Shown here: piece by piece, positions 48,201-56,976 of the stretch
How positions within the stretch are numbered: the first letter of the stretch is position 1
How the letters are laid out: each line of letters starts with the position of its first letter
Origin: Gnetum montanum
Taxonomy: Eukaryota > Streptophyta > Gnetopsida > Gnetales > Gnetaceae
Direction: 5' to 3'
Assembly (NCBI GenBank): GCA_015680685.1
Contig: MNCI01009575.1
Location: 103,883 to 167,882, forward strand
Length of the DNA: 64,000 nucleotides
Translations under genes and position numbers: made by a program
Notes under the pieces: model-generated
What the model was told of the DNA's origin: nothing
The model's input: the letters and a program-made list of their open reading frames with translations, nothing else
Database searches by the model: none

Positions 48201-48407
48201 TATTTTATTGCTTTTAGTCATCATTTCTTTTTTAGTATCTTGCACTTTTAATCTATTTGTCTGTGTTTACTTATTTTGTTGTTTTTCTCATTTTTGTTTT
48301 TATTTTTATCCTTATAGGGACATGGTGGTGAGGTTGGCCCTAGTGGGACGGGAGCTGATGACATAGAGGATTTTGGGGACCAGCGCCCTCCTAATACTAG
48401 TACATGA
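45206..48407 (+). pseudogene. Antisense, intron-bearing gene inside T1: plant-transposon-like domain and coiled coil
   Basis: A plus-strand gene opposite to T1, between its protease and RT. Likely exons: 45206-45477, 45577-46617, 46740-47018, 47102-47305, 47400-48178, 48318-48407. Each intron has GT...AG ends and a T-rich 3' side (e.g. GGTAAGTATT / TTAATAG, GTAAGTC / ATATCAG). The second exon has GVKVSFHLTAEFFFDLFGVP and HFTFAFFMGYLRRF, reminiscent of plant mobile or transposon-protein domains. The third is acidic. The fifth (260 codons, no stop) is coiled coil. About seven in-frame stops lie in exons 1-4 (TGA near 45823, TAG 45960, TAA 45999, TAA 46149), mostly one C-to-T step from CGA, CAG or CAA. 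Function unknown. Confidence 0.6.
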
Positions 48408-48948
48408 TTTGGCTTGTTAGTTTTGTCAGTCTTGTAATTTCTTTGTTATTTTTTTTTGTCTTTCAGCTTATTTTTTTGTTTTTAGAATACGTGAAGACAA
48501 ATGTAACATGATCATGGTGTAATATGTTGTCATCCTATTGCCACGTTAACACTCCACATTACACATATTTATATATTTTGTTTTGCTTTTTCAAGTTTAT
48601 TTGTGAACGTGAATGTAAATTGGAATCATGTCTGGTAAGAATAAAATAAATGAAAATTGTAACTTGGAAAATGTAAGCGATAATGATGTAGTGAAGTTTC
48701 GGTAAACTGAAGATGTACTGTGCTCTAGTTTAAAGCCATTTTGGGCCATGTGTATTAGTTTAGAGTCATGATGGACTATTGTATCTTTGTCAAAGAAAGG
48801 GAGGAGACTGTAGTTGTTTCAGTAAATTTTAAAAGAACCGACCATTTATGACCGTGGCTAGTTTAACGTCATTACGGATGCTGGGTAGTTTAACGTCATT
48901 CAGGGCGCATGGTAGTTTGTCTTAGTTGTTGATCTATTTCTTTAGTTT
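48408..48948. other. Spacer between antisense gene and T1 protease, with GTTTAACGTCAT motifs
   Basis: Possible poly(A)/terminator region for the plus-strand gene, then at 48720-48920 five or six copies of the motif, such as TAGTTTAGAGTCATGATGGAC and GGTAGTTTAACGTCATTC (shortened). The same motif lies 3' of the integrase and next to RT. Confidence 0.5.
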
Positions 48949-50235
48949 TCACAATTTGTTGTGATGGGTGGGATGTGTATGCATGATTTTGTACTTGCCA
49001 TCCCCCTCGCTGGATATGTCAAAGGGTAGTTCTAACCAAGGGACATCCGTGGGAATGGCTCCTACGTCTGCATCTTCTAATGCCTCTTCTATTTTAGGAA
49101 GGTTGCAGGTTGGAGATTGGCCAATGTCTAAGGTTTCACTAGTGGTGTCTTGCTTAGGTTCAGAGAGTTCAACCTTTGACCCTTGGTTCATTCCTACGTG
49201 TAAGGAAGTATGTGATGTTGCTGCATCCCCATGTATGACAATCTCACCACCCTCGTAAGGTAGGTGAATTTCCTGATGGATCGGTGAGGATATGGCTTTT
49301 AGTTTAGCTAACCAAGGTCGTCCCAGAATCATATTGAATCTCGACATCTCATCAACGACTACAAATTCAGCCGATGTGGGGAACCGGTCCCTTGCTATGA
49401 AATCCATGGTAACCATGCCTTTTACCATGACACGGGAACCACTGAAAGATTTCAAGAAAGATGTTGTCGTTGGCCACATTTGCTCTGCGAGGCCCAGTCA
49501 TTTGATGACCGGGAAGGGTATTACATTTGTTGCCACCCCATCATCGACATGCATCCTATGTATCTTAAATTGGTCAACTTGTATCGTTATAAACATAGGG
49601 GCATTAGTGACCTCCCTTGCTTTTTCGTCTCGTTTAATGTCATTGGAATGAAATCTGAGAGATGTGGTTCTCGATTCCTGATGTGGAGACAACACAGCGT
49701 AAATGGATGGCTCATTTGCAGGAAGGTCTTTGCTGATGGGGATTGAAGTTAACATACGCACTAGAGCTTCCCGATGTACTAGGGAGGCCATTACTAGGTC
49801 ATATAGGCTTAGAGAGGTGTTCTTTTGCTTTAGGGCCTGTGTAACCTGGGTTAGGGTGCTAGCCAAGTCTTTGCTATTTGTAATGTTTTTATCTGTTGAG
49901 ACTTGATCCATTTGACCTAACATTTGTATCTCTTGCGGGAGAGTTTTCGCATTATTAGCTATAGCTGTTGAGCTTGGGATGTTGGACACTCCCGAGTTCT
50001 TGTTTTGACGACTCGTGCTAGGCTGATCAGTAACTGGAACCATAGGGACGACATTCAACGGTGTGAGTTTTGGCGGTCCTAACTCATGACCATGACACTC
50101 TTTTGCCAAACGTTCCTTGGTCAGTTTGTCAGCGAGGCATTCTCTCAAGGGTCGCGGGGAAACTATTAGGGGTTGTACATCAGAGTGTTGCGGTACCCGG
50201 AATACAAATGGAGCAGGCTGGGTTTGCGATGGCAC
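48949..50235 (-). pseudogene. Gag C-terminal region and aspartic protease of T1
   Basis: Two adjoining minus-strand frames. 49498-50235 is a Gln/Ser/Lys-rich linker ending FKIHRMHVDDGVATNVIPF, where VDDG is the protease active site in place of the usual (I/V)DGG. 48949-49479 continues with VKGMVTMDFIARDRFPTSAEF and FNMILGRPWLAKL, the protease flap/core. The tail is acidic and ends at 48949. A single stop separates the two frames. In Ogre/Tat elements gag-protease ends here and RT starts after a gap, which matches the layout. Confidence 0.8.
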
Positions 50236-50280
50236 GTTTTCTATTGCAATTGCTGGGTGTACTTGGATGACGAATGGTTT

Positions 50281-50649
50281 TCACAATGTAGGGGGTGTAT
50301 GTGTGGCAAAAGGATCTTGTGGAGGTGTTAGTGTAGATACGGTTTCAGCAGGCACATGAATCACAAAAGGCCTTCGTGGGGTGTCTTGTTCATTACCGAT
50401 ATGGATTGTGTTAATCACATAGGGTGGCTCTTTGATGTTAAGAGGGTCTTTGTAGACCCCCATAGTCTGATTTTGAGGTCTTACTGGGTTGGCCTCATCA
50501 AAGACTATCTCACCTCTATCAATCATACGTTGTATGTCTTGTTTTAGGGTAAAGCAGTAATTGGTTCCATGCCCACATCGTTGGTGATACTCACAGAATC
50601 TATCTAACCTAAAACCTCTTGGAACAGGGGGTTCATTAGCCGTTGCCAA
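50281..50649 (-). pseudogene. Tat-type zinc-binding segment of T1 gag
   Basis: FCEYHQRCGHGTNYCFTLKQ followed by DIQRMIDRGEIVFDE. The Cys-x2-His...Gly-His...Cys arrangement plus the L-x3-IQ-x-LID-x-G run is the usual nucleic-acid-binding segment of Ogre/Tat gags. It is open for 122 codons; a stop separates it from the next frame downstream. Confidence 0.75.
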
Positions 50650-52710
50650 TGTTGGGTTTTTAACTAACTCACAGTATCAGTCATGTCTTTGAGATGATGC
50701 AGGAGACATTTGCTTGTGTTGAATCAACGTAGCCTTTAGAAGTTGGTCCAGTAATTGTGAAGGCTTCATAGGTAAGGGTGTGTATTGGGTAGGGTCTTTT
50801 CATTTGAAGGTACGAGTATGACTCATGTTAGCAGTTTGGGCAGAGGAGGGTTCAGGTGTAGGAGTAGAAGTGGTTCTTTCGTGACTAGTGAGGGCGATGG
50901 GTTGTTTCCTTATCTGCCCTGCATTGTTGGGTCAAAATGCCTCTGCCACTGCTGCAACTATTGTTTTAGACTTATCTTTATCTTTCTTCGTATGTTGGCT
51001 TTTGAAAGTTAGGTAAGCTAGGTCATGACTTGTTTGTGTTGCTTCTTCTATGTTTTTGATTTGGACAAATTCCTGACTCAAAGTACGAGCATTTAGATAA
51101 TAGAGTTTTGACTTAACGAAATCATTCACAGCACTCTTGAGGATTGTAAGTAAATACGTTTCCGGGATAGGCTCGTGAAGTTCGTTAAGAGCAGCACTCC
51201 ATCTCTGGATGAACTTTTGTACGGGCTCCAATGGCACTTGTTTTATTTGGATTAGACTATCTAGTGTGGCTTCAGGATTCAGGTTATACTTAAAATGGGT
51301 AACGAATTGATGTAACAAATCCTCCAAAGAGGATATGGCGTTACCCAGTAAGGATCAATACCAGTCCAAAGCCTTCCCAGTTAAGGACATGGTGAACACA
51401 CGTAGGATTGCATGAGGCTAGGACTGAAGTAATAGAAACTCTAATCGGAATGTCACTAGGTGAGCTTTTGGATCTCCCTCTCTGTTATACTTGGTCAACT
51501 ACGGTAATGAAATTCCTTTTGGCAGAGTCAATGGTGGCACTGAAGAGCTAATCGAATCATCCTAATAAAAAACCATCACCTTGACTTCTTCAGTGTTTGC
51601 AATTTTGAGGTTCTTTACCTCATCGATTAATGCTTGCATCATTTTTCTAGCCTCTGCCCATTCTTGAGCACTAGCTGGACCAGCTGGTTGGTTAGATTGC
51701 GCATGGTGATAGCTAGATTGTTGTGTGATTTGTGGGAAAGATGACTGTAGGGTTATTGAAGGTTGTATTTGAGGGATTTTCATGGATGGGGTTGTAACAG
51801 GCGGTATGCCGTAATGAGCCGATTGATGTTGTTGAATGACAGGTGTGGGCCACTGCCCAGTTACAAGTTGTGATGAAATACCTTGAACCTATTGAGCTGA
51901 AGTAGTGAAGGGCGTTCCTTGGATTTGCACTCATGGTATGTAATGGGTAGATGTAGAAGCGGGTATCCCAGATGGCATTCCAATTATTTGGGTTTGGAAG
52001 GTCGCTCCCATATTAGCTTGAGAGGGGAGTTGTTGGGATTATCCTTGTGAGAGGGAGGGTAAAGTGGTAATTGAAGGAATAGCAGGGATCGACATATTGA
52101 ATTGGGTGTTGGTCGTAGGGACAATAGGCATAAGGTTAGGTGCTTCCTGTTGAGAGATAGGTTCTTGTGTGCTTATAAATGCATGAAAAGAAAGTCTCTC
52201 TCATGAAAGGGTGGAATAATGGGTTTACATAAGTATGAGAACTGAGAGTGTGGTACGAATCTCCATGTTCGGATTGAGCTGCGAAGTCATCTTCCTCGTC
52301 TCCATTTTGAGGCTCTACAGTGGATTGCTGTAAGGTTTGATTCCTTACCATGAGGAGCTGGGATATGAGTTCATGATGGGATTTAGAGAGGGGAATCACA
52401 TCATATGCTGAAGGGATAAATTTATAGCCTCCCTTATAGATGAGTTCATAATGTCATTTTTCTTCCATTTCCGTGTGATTAATGGGCAGGTTAGCTTGGA
52501 TCTTTACGCAAATGAAATTGTATTGTTCTGAGGTGAGAATTGTATAGGCGAGTTCCTTGCCTTGTAGCCTAAGTGACTGACGAGTTGGCCCTTGAGGATT
52601 TATCTCTCCAACAACGACTATGGGTTCAGTTGCAGTCATAGGATTTAAGATTTTGGCATTGAGGTTAGTGATAGGAAATGTTACTTTGATATGAGAAGAT
52701 TCCATGTGTG
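50650..52710 (-). pseudogene. Gag of T1
   Basis: It starts near 52705 (MESSHIKVTFPITN). The N-terminal half (52136-52705) is open apart from one stop. A long Gln/Pro/Thr/Ser-rich middle follows (51560-52080). The Retrotrans_gag core at 50932-51450 includes FTMSLTGKALDWY, LEDLLHQFVTHFKYN, VQKFIQRWSAALNEL and FVKSKLYYLNARTLSQEF. Frames change at least three times and stops occur, several at Gln positions. It is upstream of and near-continuous with the zinc segment and protease. Confidence 0.75.
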
Positions 52711-52849
52711 TAATTGGCTTCACTAGCTAAATTTGTGTAAGAAGCGTATGCAAGCTAGCTTGAGCAAGCTGGGAAGCATGGGCACTTTTATGAGGGAGGT
52801 ATAGTGTACAACGTGTCTATGCTTAAAAATATAGCATGTGCATGCTAGG

Positions 52850-53225
52850 ATTAAAGGCACAACGTGTGTACGTTGAGGATAAGGCACAACGTCTAAAGAT
52901 AGGACACAACATCGAAAGATAAGGCAGAATGTCTAAAGACAAGGCACAATGTCTATAGGCAAAACACAGTGCCTAGGGTAGAAGGTAACGTCTGGAGGCA
53001 AAGGACAGTGTGTGGATGTTGAGGGCCGTGTATGGATGTTGAAGAGGGTGCAACGTATGAATGCTAAAGAGGGTGTAGCATATGAACGCTGAAGAGAGTG
53101 CAACGTATGGACGCTGGACAACAGGCAACATATGGACGCTGAACAATAGGTAGTGTATGGATGTTGGGTCATAGGCAATTGGTAGATGCTGGATGTTGGA
53201 CGCTGGACGCTGGATAATGGGGAAA
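52850..53225 (-). repeat. Two tandem repeats in the T1 leader
   Basis: Between the 5' LTR and gag. Array one (52855-52980) has about six ~21-bp units of AAGGCACAACGTCTAAAGAT type. Array two (52985-53220) has eight or nine ~27-bp units with GTGCAACGTATGGACGCTGA. The central word CAACGT(A/C)T is common to both, suggesting one origin. Long minus-strand frames at 52933-53341 come from these repeats, not from a gene. Confidence 0.65.
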
Positions 53226-53257
53226 GTGATGGCGTGTGTACGAAATGTAAATGGAAA

Positions 53258-53281
53258 GGCCCTCCTTCTAGCACAAATTTC
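53258..53281 (-). other. Putative primer binding site of T1
   Basis: The minus strand reads GAAATTTGTGCTAGAAGGAG right after the LTR end. TTTGTGCTAGAAGGAGGGCC looks like a decayed TTGGCGCTAGAAGGAGGG-type site. The tRNA is not identified. Confidence 0.4.
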
Positions 53282-55112
53282 TGTACTGTCCGAAATCGTA
53301 GGCGTCAGGCTAGAAGGAAACGAACATCGAAAGATCTCCAAAGAGATATAGATGATCCTACCTTAGAGTGAGGGCAAGCTAGAAAAATGAAGGAAGAGTG
53401 CCTTGGATGGTCTGCACGCAGATCAACCAAGGACTTCCTCGAGCGTATGCTAATGGCCTATGCCGGCAATTTCATCGTGAAATGTAAATACAAAGAATGC
53501 AATGTAATGAAACGTAAACGTGCAATATAGCATGCAAACATAAACATATTGTATGTAGAAACATACAATGAAATGGAACAATGCAAATAATGAACCAGAA
53601 AAGCAAAATGGAAGGAAAATAATGAACAATGTTGTATTAATTAATAGGATGTGCACTGGTCAAAACATAGTTGCGTTGCAAGTCAAATGTTAAGCTCTGA
53701 TGTGTGGTGTTTATAGGCGCTGGGAATCACGTGCGTCCAGGCTCAGGGTTGCTGGTTTTCTTTTTCAAATTTTTCCAACCTTGTTTATGTCAATGAACAT
53801 GGTATTTATACATTTCGCTAGGCTCGGGAGTGGGATTTGCGAATGAGATCAATGGCTATGAGATCTGTGAAAAATGGATCATGTGACAGGTGTACATAGG
53901 TAGACTACGTTCTAGACCAGGTGCACTGTATCTTACAATGCAAGCTAGCTTACGCTCATGGAAGTAGCGTAAGAGCTTGACAAGCTTATAGATGGTAAAG
54001 CTTACAATGACATTTACAATGAATTCCAAGAGGGATTGACTCCGGCTCGCTTGAAACTTCATGGCCTCTTGAATCGACTGTTGTAGAATGTCGATGTGAG
54101 TGGTTTGGTGGCTATTTGAGGCATCTCTGCTTCACCAAGGCTCCCAGTGTGAGTTGATTTGGTCTTGGCATGCCCTCAGCACGTGTCCAAAGTGCTTTTG
54201 CTTGGTTGGAACTAGTGGTCACGCTGAGCTCACGCTGCCAATGTGACCTCAGCGTGAGCCCAGCGTGACCATTTGGAAGTGACACATTTTGAGCTGAATC
54301 TTGACCTCTGACGCCTGTTCTTTGAAGTGTAATTGCTGCCTACTCTCCAGGGTAGCTTGGATGCTTAATTTGAGTCTATTCTTACGTTGATTTAAGCCAC
54401 TTTTGATAGGTCACGCTGGGCTCACGCTGTTAGTGTGACCTCAGCATGACCCTAGCGTGACCTAGCCAAAATGCCATGTTTCATGCTTGAATTTTAATTT
54501 TCTAGAGCCTGTGAACAAGTAGAACTGTTGCTTGTCCTTGAAGGTTGAGTTGATGCTGAAAATTATGCTTGGGATTGCTTGATTTGACCTGTTTTTGTTT
54601 CGTCACACTAGGCTCATGCTCCAGCGTGACCCCAGCGTGACCTAGGCATGAGTAAACATATCATGTGATTTTGAGCTTAATTTTCGAGGTTCTGGAGGCC
54701 AGGAGCTATAATGAACATTAGGGAAGCTTGAGGGGAGTCCGCGTGCTCAAATTCAGACTGTTTAGACTTGGTTTCAGGGCTCTGAAAGTTGGTCAAGCTA
54801 TACTCACGCTATACTCATGTTTGGCAGCGTGACCTCAGCGTGAGTAGCAAGATTCGTGTGATTCTAACTTGAAATCTTGGGTTCTGGATGCTAAAACTTG
54901 GAGTAGTCATCATTGGGCCCATATGGGGCTTTGCTTGTTCAAATTAGGATCGTTTTGACCTGATTTTGGAAGCTGTCAGGGTTGGTCATGTTGAGAGCAA
55001 GCTAGCTTAACAACATAAGCAAGCTGGGTGTAAGTTCCATGCCTTAATCAAGTTTTTGTTGCTTGAGTCATTCCTGTTTCAAAGTGTTAGGCTGAAATTT
55101 TGTGGTGTTTAA
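53282..55112 (-). repeat. 5' LTR of T1
   Basis: 1831 bp. On the minus strand it starts TTAAACACCAC (first bases decayed from TGAAACACC) and ends GACAGTACA. It pairs with 35879-37684. TATA box complement at 53803-53810; U3 repeat cores near 54218, 54409, 54602 and 54792. Confidence 0.9.
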
Positions 55113-55117
55113 GGACC
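55113..55117. other. Target-site duplication of T1, right copy (GGACC)
   Basis: Same five bases as at 35874-35878; the A2 gag resumes here. Confidence 0.9.
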
Positions 55118-56489
55118 AATCCCAATATTTTCAACATGCGAGGATCCTCATCATCCATTTATTAATCCTTGCCATCCTCAACCGATTAGTTATGGGGAAT
55201 ACCCCCCCATTCCAATAACAAACAGGGTTAATAAATATTTTTCATTTTCTATGATTTTACAACTTTTTTTCTAGTTTTTCATCTTTCAACCTTTTGTTTT
55301 GTTTTGTTTTGTCTTTTTGGTATTTNCGGAGGAGTGATTTTTGTTTTGTGGCACTTCCTTTTTCTTTTTCTTTTCTTCTTCTTTTTCTTCTTTTTTTTCT
55401 TGTTTTTCACTTTACTGAATCCAGAGAAGCTGCCAACCTTCAGGCATGGGTGCATGTCTTTCTAGTGGGACCCTCTAGAACAACATTTTATTTTTGAGTG
55501 CCCTTTTGATTACTCTTACTCCCATTTTTTGTTAGATCTACAAGGATCTTAATACAACCAGGTTGCATGATAACTCCCATAGATGTCACCAAAGAGAATC
55601 CACAAATCTCCTTCATGTCACACCCTAATCATTCCCTCTTGGTCCATCCTTCTTCATTTTGGGTACAATGAAAAAAACATTAATTTTAAGGTTTTAAGAA
55701 TTTCAAGAATATCATTGTACCCTTGAATAGAACCTCTTATTTGTAGAGTGGATGAGTGGGTGTAATGGGCTCACTGTTTCAAATAATTGATCACTCATGA
55801 CTTAATAATATAGAACACACCTCAACCAACGATCCACATGAGTGTTTTATTCATGGATGAGATTACTTACAAAAGATAAAAATACCAAAAATACCAAAAA
55901 GACAAAACAAAACAAAACAAAAGGTTGAAAGATGAAAAACTNTCTCTATGATCCCTTCTATACTTCATCTCATCTCACTGTTCATGTAATTGTTGCTCGT
56001 GTCTCATGTAGCATAGAATTTTCATCTCATTCCAGTGATATTTACATGTGTGTGTTTTGTGGAGTTAGTGTGGATTACATTTAACCCTTCTAGTGCCCAT
56101 GGACACTTTAAGTATGGTTACACAAGGGCATTATAGGTTGGAAATTGCTTTGGGGAGGACCCACTTGTGTAATCTTTTGTAATTCTCACTTATAACATAT
56201 CTCACACACACCATTTCTTACGCTCAGCATAAATTTTCATAACATTCTTTCCCTACTATTACCCCTTTGAAATTTCAACATTTTAATGTACCATTACATT
56301 CCCTTTTTCTTATCACCCAAGGTTTTATTGATCAAATCCACACCCTTATCATTAATGATGCCTTTTGAATTAATGAAATTACCCTAGAACATCTTTCTCA
56401 TAGTCAATGTCCTTAATTTCCAATGTTAATTTCAAGAAAATCATTTAAAAAGTCAATATTTTCATGGTGTCTCACATCACTAGGAATGA
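55118..56489 (+). other. A2 spacer between gag end and ORF2, containing a flipped assembly segment
   Basis: The gag tail ends by about 55215. The rest is non-coding. Ns stand at 55326 and 55942. The first ~57 bases after GTTTTTCATCTTTCAACC (55273) recur as their complement at 55885-55941. The segment between the Ns matches B1 8280-8690 only when complemented. See the finding on assembly. Confidence 0.6.
55327..55941 (-). other. Probable misoriented contig of 615 bp between two Ns
   Basis: On the minus strand this piece reads, in B1 order, the TAAGTAATCTCATC, GGATTCTCTTTGG, CCTTGTAGATCTAA, AGAAAGACATGCACCCATGC and CACTCCTCC blocks. Inverting it restores collinearity with B1 and with A1 bases 1-290 on the complement. 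Confidence 0.8.
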
Positions 56490-56531
56490 GATATCGCTTA
56501 CACGATATTGTGTCCCCGCTATCTATAAATA
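56490..56531 (+). promoter_or_regulatory. Internal promoter-like module upstream of ORF2 in A2
   Basis: GATATCGC at 56490, ACGATATTGTG at 56502 and TATAAATA at 56524-56531. This is the same order as in the LTR promoter, about 450 bp before the ORF2 start. The equivalent in B1 is at 9424-9498. A TTGCAG directly before the ATG (56971-56976) could be a splice acceptor of a 5' intron. Confidence 0.5.
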
Positions 56532-56532
56532 G

Positions 56533-56534
<2 letters not shown>

Positions 56535-56577
<43 letters not shown>

Positions 56578-56580
56578 ACN
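56535..56580. other. 43-base C homopolymer ending at an assembly N
   Basis: C43 (56535-56577), then AC and N. No related copy (B1, LTRs) has a C run here. It is most simply a sequencing or assembly artefact at a contig end. Confidence 0.7.
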
Positions 56581-56976
56581 GCCATTGAGTAACCCTTATT
56601 TTTTTCCTTATATCTCACTTGCTGCTACTCCGATTTTAATTCCGTTTGAACCTGCTTGAACCCAGAGTGTTCAGCTTAGTCATGGGGGAGGGACATTTGC
56701 CAAAAAGTGCCTAACTTTTTTGAAAATTACCATCGCCCAAAGGACATCATTTAGGGTAATTAACTCTAACACTTAGAATAATTGTGCCTAAAAATCATTT
56801 AATCCCTAGGTATACCAAGAAACTAAAATGGAAACCACCTAAGTCACAGGACTCATTATTACAAAATTTCAGGCACTATCACATGTGATAACATACAATC
56901 ATTAATTAAGGCAAGCAGTAAGGTATAAATTAACTTTAAAAACAACCTTATTAACGCTTGGCTCGTGTGATTGCAG

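Larger units (their letters stand above)
35879..55112 (-). mobile_element. T1: Tat/Ogre-type Ty3/gypsy retrotransposon with an antisense intron-bearing gene
   Basis: A 19.2-kb element on the minus strand. Order from its 5' end: 5' LTR (53282-55112), leader with tandem repeats, gag (about 50700-52710), zinc-knuckle region, protease (48949-50235), a 6-kb block holding a plus-strand gene (45206-48407), RT (41456-42669), RNase H and archaeal-type RNase H (40560-41460), integrase (39194-40330), 3' region and 3' LTR (35879-37684). A second RNase H and no chromodomain place it in the Tat lineage. The break between protease and RT is where Ogre elements carry an intron. Ends are TG...CA with GGACC duplications. 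Confidence 0.9.

Noticed and set aside
42700-48948. The whole block between T1 protease and RT as a separate nested transposon
   Set aside because: I looked for LTRs, terminal inverted repeats and target duplications at its borders and found none; instead the same GTTTA-GTC motif flanks it and occurs 3' of integrase, which suggests it belongs to T1. Not fully excluded.
52933-53341. Two overlapping minus-strand frames of 113 and 122 codons
   Set aside because: Repetitive translation of the leader tandem arrays; lengths follow from the repeat period lacking stops.
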